64,000 nt of DNA from Zoroaster sp. YZ-2022. Lineage: Eukaryota; Echinodermata; Asteroidea; Forcipulatida; Zoroasteridae. The translations under genes and the position numbers were made by a program. The stretch covers positions 1,178,001 to 1,242,000 of the forward strand of contig CM055831.1 in NCBI GenBank assembly GCA_029582265.1, written 5' to 3'. Within the stretch, counting starts at the first letter, position 1. Each line of letters starts with the position of its first letter. Of this stretch, positions 56,414 through 64,000 are shown in pieces. The notes beneath the pieces were generated by a model that was not told the origin of the DNA, did no database searches, and saw only the letters and a program-made list of their open reading frames with translations.

Positions 56414-57690
56414 CCATTCAGTAAATACAATTCATTGTAGCATTCAGTAAATACAATTCATGGTTGCATTCAGTAAATACAATTCATGGTAGCATTCAGT
56501 AAATACAATTCATGGTAGCATTCAGTAAATACAATTCATTGTAGCATTCAGTAAATACAATTCATTGTAGCATTCAGTAAATACAATTCATTGTAGCATT
56601 CAGTAAATACAATTCATTGTAGCATTCAGTAAATACAATTCATTGTAGCATTCAGTAAATACAATTCATGGTAGCATTCAGTAAATACAATTCATTGTAG
56701 CATTCAGTAAATACAATTCATTGTAGCATTCAGTAAATACAATTCATTGTAGCATTCAGTAAATACAATTCATGGTAGCATTCAGTAAATACAATTCATT
56801 GTAGCATTCAGTAAATACAATTCATGGTAGCATTCAGTAAATACAATTCATTGTAGCATTCAGTAAATACAATTCATTGTAGCATTCAGTAAATACAATT
56901 CATTGTAGCATTCAGTAAATACAATTCATGGCAGCATTCAGTAAATACAATTCATTGTAGCATTCAGTAAATACAATTCATTGTAGCATTCAGTAAATAC
57001 AATTCATTGTAGCATTCAGTAAATACAATTCATTGTAGCATTCAGTAAATACAATTCATGGTAGCATTCAGTAAATACAATTCATTGTAGCATTCAGTAA
57101 ATACAATTCATTGTAGCATTCAGTAAATACAATTCATTGTAGCATTCAGTAAATACAATTCATGGTAGCATTCAGTAAATACAATTCATTGTAGCATTCA
57201 GTAAATACAATTCATTGTAGCATTCAGTAAATACAATTCATTGTAGCATTCAGTAAATACAATTCATTGTAGCATTCAGTAAATACAATTCATGGTAGCA
57301 TTCAGTAAATACAATTCATGGTAGCATTCAGTAAATACAATTCAATGTAGCATTCAGTAAATACAATTCAATTAATGTAGCATTCATTAAATACAATTCA
57401 TTGTAGCATTCGGTAAATACAATTCATTGTAGCATTAAGTAAATACAATTCATTGTAGCATTCAGTAAATACAATTCATTGTAGCATTCGGTAAATACAA
57501 TTCATTGTAGCATTCAGTAAATACAATTCATTGTAGCATTCGGTAAATACAATTCATTGTAGCATTCGGTAAATACAATTCATTGTAGCATTCGGTAAAT
57601 ACAATTCATTGTAGCATTCGGTAAATACAATTCATTGTAGCATTCGGTAAATACAATTCATTGTAGCATTCAGTAAATACAATTCATTGT
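56414..57690. repeat. 26-bp minisatellite, about 49 units, unit B
   Basis: Same unit as 28983-29480. The extra units are nearly all of the CAGTAA type and lie in the left and middle; the right end carries the same CGGTAA run and ATTAATG variant as unit A. Confidence 0.97.
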
Positions 57691-57727
57691 TCTACTATGT
57701 TTTATAAAATGAACAAAGGTGAAAGGA

Positions 57728-58135
57728 GCATGGAATCGGAGTGCTGGTTTTAAAATTAACTCATTGACAGAAAATAATACCCCACAAGTCATACCTTTGC
57801 TGCTGCATAAATAAGCCAGTAATTTTCATTTTTGGGAGGAGGGCCAAAGTCCTGGTACAGCCAAGCCTTTGAGAAGCCTGGCCAGGCCTAGGCTACCTGG
57901 CTTCCTAATTGTCTTTTGTGAGACCTAATCCTGTAACAATGTAGTACCTGCCAATCAACATAACCTGGGCTTCTGGATGGCCTAGCCCAGGCAAACAGAG
58001 CTCATTATATAGGCCAGTAGACAGGCGAAAAGCCTGAGCCTGGCCGGGCTTCTCAAAGGCTTCGCTGTACCATGACTTTGGCCCTTGTCCCTTAAACAAG
58101 GACACTGATTCCATGCCCTGTTGAAAGTCTGCTCT
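57728..58135. repeat. nested inverted-repeat element, unit B
   Basis: Counterpart of 29515-29930, with a few small deletions. Confidence 0.7.
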
Positions 58136-58705
58136 GATCGAGATGATAGTGTCCCCTTTTTTTCGTTTAAATCTTACATTTGTGAAAATACTGAATGTAC
58201 TTGAAGAGTTAACTGTTATACAAAGCATCATTATTTCTCATGAACTTTGAACTTTTACAAGACATTTTTCTTAAATAAATTTCCACCAAATGAGGTGAAC
58301 TCACTATAACTGGAGACAGTTTGTGCTCATTGAAAACAATCTTTGACTTTAAACGCTAAGTGAATGTCATCATTTTCATTACACTTAGGCCTAAACCCCT
58401 ACTTTTCTGTAAAGACAGACAGAAGGTAAACATTTAACTAAATAATTTAATTAACTAAATAATTTATATAAGAAATAATAAGAAATGAATTTTCATTTTG
58501 AAGAATTCACAAAATCTAAACAAATCTTTTGCATGCAGCTTAGCGCCAGTCCTTCATATCCAATATTCATCATCATTTGCTTAATCTGCCACTTTACATC
58601 CGTTTTGTGAAACAAATGTATAGATTTTGAATTAGTGGTCTTTACATTTCCATGAAACATCTTTGTACAGTCTTAAACAAAATTTCCTTGGATCTTTTCC
58701 CCTAG

Positions 58706-58896
58706 TTGCCCAGTTGGACCTCAGTCTGACAACCATCGGGGATGGGAAAGAGAAGGAGGAACTACGTCCTGGCACAGCGAAGTCAGAGAAGGCCCTCGTG
58801 AGTCTGTTTGAAGCCAAGCGAGAGTTGAAGGAGGAGATGGACACGAGTAAGACGTTAAGGATGGAGAGAGTCAAGGCCAAGCTGGCTGCTGTCATG
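58706..58896 (+). CDS. coiled-coil exon of the AHI1-like gene, unit B
   Basis: Same 63-codon frame and splice sites as 30494-30684; no coding difference seen. Confidence 0.7.
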
Positions 58897-58960
58897 GTAT
58901 GACTATCGCTTGAAAATCCATAATGCATCTCAATAAAATATGTACATCCAGTATAGAGCT

Positions 58961-59160
58961 GGTAAAACTTTGCATGGTGAGAATGATAAGTAAGACTAAT
59001 TGCGGTGACACCATGTGGAATCTCAATTGAGTAGTAATTAGTTCTGAAAAGAACTAGGGTACTGATCGAAACGTCGAGTTGTACCCCAGTTTTTTTCAGA
59101 ACTAATTACTACTCAATTGAGATTCCACATGGTGTCACCGCAATTAGTCTTACTTATCAG
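58961..59160. repeat. FB1 hairpin MITE after the coiled-coil exon, unit B
   Basis: Flanked by CAGTATAGAGCT on both sides; the empty site in the extra module (about 46380) has one copy of that string. Confidence 0.85.
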
Positions 59161-59339
59161 TATAGAGCTCTTATGACTGACTCTTATGATATATTATTGG
59201 TACTATAGACATCTTTTTCATTGATCCGGAAATTTTAGACAATGTAATTCTAAGTTAACCAACAAATAATTACAAAGAAATACACTAATTACATATTTTT
59301 TTATTTCACTTTATAAACCTCTTTAATTAACACTCCTGT

Positions 59340-60437
59340 TACTGTACATGCCAAAACCTGCCCAATTTGCACTGATGTAATAAGCATAGGGCCCACAGCA
59401 TTAACCTGCCAATGCATGTCATAACACTTGTATAGTAAGTACATCCACATGCCAAAACCCTTTGGAGGGTTTTTGAAAGGTGCTGATGATACTAAGTCAT
59501 AAAGTAAGCTAAGTCTGTAGCAAGTACACCTACATGCCAAAACATGTTGGAAGGTTTTGAAAGGTATTGGCACTAAGTCTTAAAGTAAAGCTAAGTAATC
59601 CTCAATAAAATTCATCCAACTGTCAAAACCTTTCACAAGGTGCCTGAGCTACCCTGTACATAAACAGTAATACCTAAGATATACACATCTATCAGTCTTG
59701 CCAAAGGGATTTGAAATGTGCAGTGACTAACAGTAAACAGTTATGTACACAAACTATATATGTGACCCGCTCTGAGAAAAGGTGATATATGTCGCAAAAA
59801 TTTAAAATTGAGTTTGATATAATGGCTGGAAAGCACACAACATAAGCTTTCATTTGGTATATGGTAGAGCTCTGTAGCCTTTACCGTTATGGAGATAATC
59901 GCGTATTTGCATATTGATAATTTCCATGATGACTGATTTACATAACAGAGCAAACGGCCTTTGAAATGTTTTGCGTTGTTGAAAAATAATGCTCAAAAGC
60001 TCACATTAATTCCACCTAGCAACGAACATGTTCCTGTAATGCCATCTGTTTGAAATTTTCGTGGGTGATTTGTTAATATTTTTCCATTGATGTTACAATT
60101 TTTTAAAGATTTGACTCGTTCAGATCATTAGCTTTAATTAATTTGCATAATCATTAAAATATTTTTGGTGTAAAATAAAGGAATAGAGTGTACAATTTAG
60201 TACATTACGTACATTTAAAAAAGGGGGAAATTACCATGGTGTAGGCTTATGATGGAACTTTGTTTGAATCTGGTACTCTATTGATATTTTATCTTATTGC
60301 ATACATTAAAATTTAATTTAAAAATAAATTAATTAAAAAATTAATTAAAAATTTATTTAAAACAATTAATAAATTTTTATTTTTCCCCCGATACCCAAAA
60401 CTAAATTTTATGAGTTAAAAAAATTACTTGAGAAATT
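59340..60437. other. degenerate repeat and AT-rich end of unit B
   Basis: Counterpart of 31110-32208, ending in the same AATTAATTAAAAA tract. No gene seen. Confidence 0.55.
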
Positions 60438-60487
60438 CTTACTAAACCCAAACTAAGTAACAAAGACTATTACTCAAAGAAAGAATA

Positions 60488-60860
60488 TCAAGGAAACAAA
60501 CGCTGGGAACATGGGCCGCCGCGGTAAAGGTGGCAACTGCAGTTGAAATCCCCGGCCTTTACGCGGTCGGCATCACACTCGTGGGCACCATTACTTTCTC
60601 TTTCATCATCGAAGGGAACAATGTCCACAACTAACATTGGTTGGTCTGGGGTCAATTGGGTCATTTTCTTCTTCATTTTCACTAACAGTAACACTGTCAT
60701 TGTCACTGCCGTCACTCGATTCAAAGGACTCGTCGTCATCGACATCGTCGCCCATGAAATAATCATTCACATATCCAATGATCTCATCTTCAATACCGTG
60801 AAGGTTGGCATCACGAATTTCGTTTAATGCATCGGCAAAACAACGATCCTTCGAACACAT
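60488..60860 (-). pseudogene. acidic then Cys-rich protein fragment, unknown
   Basis: Two overlapping minus frames. 60606-60860 starts MCSKDRCFADALNEIRDAN, continues GIEDEIIGYVNDYFMGDD and is very Asp/Glu/Ser-rich. After a frame change near 60640 the other frame gives MLVVDIVPFDDE and DFNCSCHLYRGGPCSQRLFP, then a stop. The Cys-rich tail looks like proteins of unclassified transposon-related families, but I cannot name one. It ends about 50 bases before the edge of unit B and appears truncated. Confidence 0.4.
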
Positions 60861-61283
60861 TATTACGAAGATATACTAAAGAAAATACAAAACTAAAATT
60901 GTGGAAAATACGATACTTTGAGAAAGATTGTAACGTTAGTTTCTAAATCGAACAGCCATGTAAACAACGAAAGAGTGAAGCATGCACTGCAAGCTAAATT
61001 GGCACTAGTGTGCATGCGCGGTAGCCAGTATAGGCCGTATTGTCCAATAACGGCCCATGATTGTACACACGTCTTACGAGATCGCGACACCCGTAGCAAC
61101 AAGGGGTAGTTTGTTTATCAATTTCTTTTCTTCATAGCTCATTTGCATCTGACCTATGGCCTAAAGCATAACCAAATTTGGAAATAGTGGATGTCAAGCT
61201 ATCAGACGATACCAAACTTTGCAAGGTGGGTATAGAAGAATCATGGCCTTTTGTCCCGCGCAACGTATTCAGTCTAAAACAAA
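60861..61283. other. unique sequence, no gene recognised
   Basis: Contains a GC-richer piece with CATGCGCGGTAGCCAGTATA and ACGAGATCGCGACACC, which may be the 5' flank of the minus-strand fragment. No repeats shared with units A or B seen. Confidence 0.35.
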
Positions 61284-61408
61284 ACATCGAGTTGTACCCC
61301 CAGTTCTTTTCAGAACTAATTACTACTCAATTGAGATTCTTACATGGTGTCACCGCAATTAGTCTTACTTATCATTCTCACCATGCAAAGCTACAAGTTT
61401 TACCTAAA
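61284..61408. repeat. FB1 right arm
   Basis: CGAGTTGTACCCCCAGTTCT through CACCATGCAAAGCTACAAGT and TTTTACCTA. The complete outer end makes it useful for defining the family terminus (TAGGTAAAACTTGTAGC). Confidence 0.85.
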
Positions 61409-61860
61409 ACAAAACAAGACAACAATGCACACAAAATGATGGATTTTTTTCACTTTATTCATGGAAATAAACATTTCTGTGAATGAAATCTGAAAATATA
61501 GAAATCAAAGATGCAATACAAGAAAAAAAAAAAATCAAATCTGCAATAATTTTTCACCTTCTCAACATGGAATGGCCCATTGTGCATTAACGCATAGCGC
61601 GACTTATATCACCTTTTCTCAGAGCGGGTCACATATAGTACATATGGTAGTATATCTACACCACCTTTCAAAACCTGCCAGTGTAGTGCATAGTGAATCA
61701 ACTACATCAAAACCCTCCGGCTGACAGGTTTTGAAAGGTGCAGTTTCTAGGCCCAAAACTGCAATTTTTATAGGAGGGTTAATATCATCAAAAAGTTTAC
61801 ACATTCAATGTTACTAAATTGTGTTGAGTTTTATAAAGAAATACAACAATTTTCTTTATA
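61409..61860. other. intergenic, short repeat pieces
   Basis: 61612-61636 is the reverse complement of the CCCGCTCTGAGAAAAGG block of units A and B. 61660-61745 has inverted CACCTTTCAAAACCT / AGGTTTTGAAAGGTG arms. 61771-61782 is a TAGGAGGG-TTAA end. The third module starts after it (AATATCATCAAAAAGTTTAC). Confidence 0.6.
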
Positions 61861-62104
61861 AGTAAGACCAATTGCAGTGACACCATGTGAAATTCTCTAT
61901 TGAGTAGTAATTAGTTTTGGAAGGAACTGGAGGTTACAACTCGACGTTTCGATCAGTATGCTCTGATCGTCTTCCAAAAGTTCTTTTTAGAACTTTTTAG
62001 TTCTTTTCAGAACTAATTACTACTCAAGAGAGAATTTCACATGGTGTCACCGCAATTGGTCTTACTTATCCTCTTCACCATGCAAAGCTACAAGTTTTAC
62101 CTAA
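61861..62104. repeat. FB1 hairpin MITE upstream of the third linker exon
   Basis: AGTAAGACCAATTGCAGTGA at the left, GTTTTACCTAATC at the right, centre CAGTATGCTCTGATCGTC. Same position relative to the exon as at 19998 and 47068. Confidence 0.85.
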
Positions 62105-62250
62105 TCTGCTTTACAACAACCATATTTTACTCAATTGATTCAATTCAATATATATAATTCATCCACAAAATTTTATACTGTTAAACAAAGCACATAATCT
62201 TAAGATTTATACAGTAAATTTACAAATATGCATTCAACTTGTTTTTACAG

Positions 62251-62398
62251 GACAGTAAAGATAGGCAGGGTACCCCCGCACCAGCAGACTATGATGACTA
62301 GCTCATTTACATTTACACCAGGGGGGACCACCCCTATGCATCAACCAACAATGAGCACTTGAGGATCCACATTTGATACAACTCAGTACAAAACACAA
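62251..62398 (+). pseudogene. linker exon, third module, with in-frame TGA
   Basis: Same 49-codon frame as 20364-20511, but TGA at 62360-62362 replaces the Trp/Cys codon, and the donor has shifted (ACACAA/GTATGT). Decayed copy. Confidence 0.65.
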
Positions 62399-62867
62399 GT
62401 ATGTTGTTTTAGTTGTTAAGCTGTGGTTGTGACTAACGTTACCAGTAATGGAAAATTTGCTACAAATGTAACATCTGTGGTTGTGAGTAGCATTACCAAT
62501 AATGGCAAATTTACCACAAATGTAACATTTGTGGTTGTGAATAACATTTGTCTACTACTGTGATACTGTGATACAGCACTCGTCCCAATGTGACATGCGC
62601 TTGTAAGTCAGAGGAATTGGTTCTGTGTACATCGGGGTAACCCTCTATTGGTAAAAATGTACTAAGGCTCTGAGTTTGGGGCAATTCAGCTTCTGACATG
62701 GCACTGTGCTGCACATTCAAGTGAAATATAATAAACGTGAAGCAAGCATATGTATATACGTATGTATGTATGTATGCATCTATTTTCCTGCTTTTTTGGA
62801 TCCCTCGTCATGATCCTTTGCTTTCCCTTTCCCTATAAATGTATGTGTCTTTTATGTTTGTATCTTG

Positions 62868-63115
62868 TCTACGCCTCTGATGAAGGTCCGGTTTGAAAGC
62901 TAAGGCCACCCTCCAGATTTAATATATATATATATATATATATATAGATAATTGGCATAAGTGGACCACCCACCAACATACTAGGGTGGTTAGCTTAGTT
63001 GGTAGAGCACTCGTACAGTATTTGAGAGGTCACAGGTTCGTATCCGTATGTATGTATTATGTATGTATGTATGTATGTATGTATGTATGTATGCATCTAT
63101 CTATCTATCTTTGAT
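62868..63115 (+). repeat. SINE-like element with microsatellites, third module
   Basis: GATGAAGGTCCGGTTTG, (AT)n at 62921-62946, box A variant TAGCTTAGTTGG (62991-63002), decayed box B GGTTCGTATCC (63035-63045), then (TATG)n and (ATCT)n. Confidence 0.65.
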
Positions 63116-63356
63116 CAGGCATATGCTATTTGATGCGTCTAATGTAAATTTAGGATATTTTTTTATACAGATTTTTAGGCAAAATTTTCTGTGTGAGGTT
63201 TTGTTTCTTTTGACGTGTAACAAACGAATCATAACAAGATAAGCGATACAGTGGTATCAACACTCAAGATTCTTTATGAGATGTCTGTGTAACATCTTGA
63301 TGAGGACATATTTCACCATTATGATGATGATAAGGGAGATTGCATGTTGGATTACA

Positions 63357-63970
63357 TCATATCATGTGATATGTCTTCACTGAGAGCCAGTCTGCTACTA
63401 CCAGCTGATGCCCATCTGCAGTGAATGTGATTCCCTCGGGGTCGAACAGACCCTGAGCTATACATGAGATGAATCTACCATCATCACCATAATGGTGAAT
63501 ATGACCAGTGTTATCATCCTCATTGGACACTGCAATGTATATGCCTGATCTGTCACAGCATACACCTTTGCAGCATTCAACTTCCTGACCTTCAATTGTT
63601 GGTTTGATTGTGAGTAATGAAGTACCCTTGTTATCAACAATGTCTACTTGGTCACCACCACTGACTACAAGTTTGTTATTGATGTCAGTGTTCAAGTAGT
63701 AAGGTTCTGTTTTGACTGGTGTAATGTGAATGAGTGAGCCATCAGTGGGGCTGTGCTTGGTCACCACCATCCTCTCCACATCCCCTACTAAGATGTTACC
63801 ATCATTATTTACTGATACACTCTGGAGGTCCACTGCTTTCTTACCTACCTCACTATGAGGCACTGTAGGGAAGTCAAAGGCAAGTGTGCCATCATGGTTG
63901 TACATCTTGACATTGTTGGTGTCATCCACAACTGCTATGTGATTGTGTGTAGCTGCAATGTCACATGGAC
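63357..63970 (-). CDS. TRIM-NHL, NHL exon of a third copy (5' part beyond the window)
   Basis: Acceptor TTTTTCCAG at 63971, stop TGA. Complete NHL exon with HDGTLAFDFPTVPHSEVG, NNDGNILVGDVERM, NNKLVVSGGD and GITFTADGHQLVVADW. Two residues (His-Lys) are missing after GGDQ relative to A and B. It is closer to the unit A exon than A is to B. RING and B-box exon, if present, lie past 64000. Confidence 0.85.
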
Positions 63971-64000
63971 CTGGAAAAAGGGTTAAACTTATTATAAAAA

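Larger units (their letters stand above)
32709..60437 (+). repeat. unit B of the large two-copy repeat
   Basis: Begins inside the piggyBac-type MITE (right end at 32907, TTAA 32908-32911) and ends where TTGAGAAAT is followed by sequence not seen in unit A. Relative to A it lacks 7078-8855, the MITE of 12284 and the exons at 17189 and 17737. It gains a LINE (38842-39957), a Tc1 element, an extra partial module (45.3-46.4 kb) and a longer 26-bp array. Confidence 0.95.

Overview
This is animal nuclear DNA: spliced genes with GT/AG introns, no operons, AT-rich introns and very dense transposon-derived repeats. The gene content (a VHL homologue, AHI1/jouberin-like exons, TRIM genes with NHL repeats, a CR1-like LINE, a Tc1 element and many inverted-repeat MITEs) suggests an invertebrate deuterostome such as a lancelet, hemichordate or echinoderm. 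I cannot fix the species from the sequence.

Layout. Positions 1-4680 hold a nearly full-length but frameshifted CR1-like LINE on the minus strand. Positions 5295-6380 (minus) hold a VHL tumour-suppressor homologue whose intron is mostly one hairpin MITE. From about 6695 to 60437 the window is two similar units: A (6695-32208) and B (32709-60437). A run of exactly 500 N lies at their seam. B is either a tandem duplicate or, quite possibly, the second haplotype of the same locus joined end to end by the assembler. Each unit carries plus-strand exons of an AHI1-like gene: a Lys-rich exon, (unit A only) two exons matching the region before the AHI1 WD40 domain, a linker exon, an SH3 exon and a coiled-coil exon. 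A TRIM gene (RING, B-box, coiled coil, NHL) lies on the opposite strand inside an AHI1-like intron. No WD40 exon was found, and the linker and SH3 exons carry three in-frame stops shared by both units, so the AHI1-like locus reads as a decayed paralogue. A further partial module lies inside B (45.3-46.4 kb), and another (61.8-64 kb) runs off the window with a third TRIM NHL exon, so real tandem duplication has also happened here.

The remaining sequence is mostly mobile DNA: TTAA-flanked MITEs (piggyBac- and Kolobok-type, one with a decayed THAP domain), a PIF/Harbinger-type MITE flanked by TTA, a Tc1 element with about 200-bp terminal repeats, a foldback element with tandem-repeat arms, a hairpin MITE family whose end has expanded into a 64-bp satellite, tRNA-derived SINE-like pieces, and two minisatellites whose copy numbers differ greatly between A and B. 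Comparing A with B gives clean filled and empty sites for several insertions.

The observations most worth following are the jump in divergence between the two exons of the TRIM copies, the satellite born from a MITE end, the THAP-carrying Kolobok remnant, and the shared stops of the AHI1-like exons.
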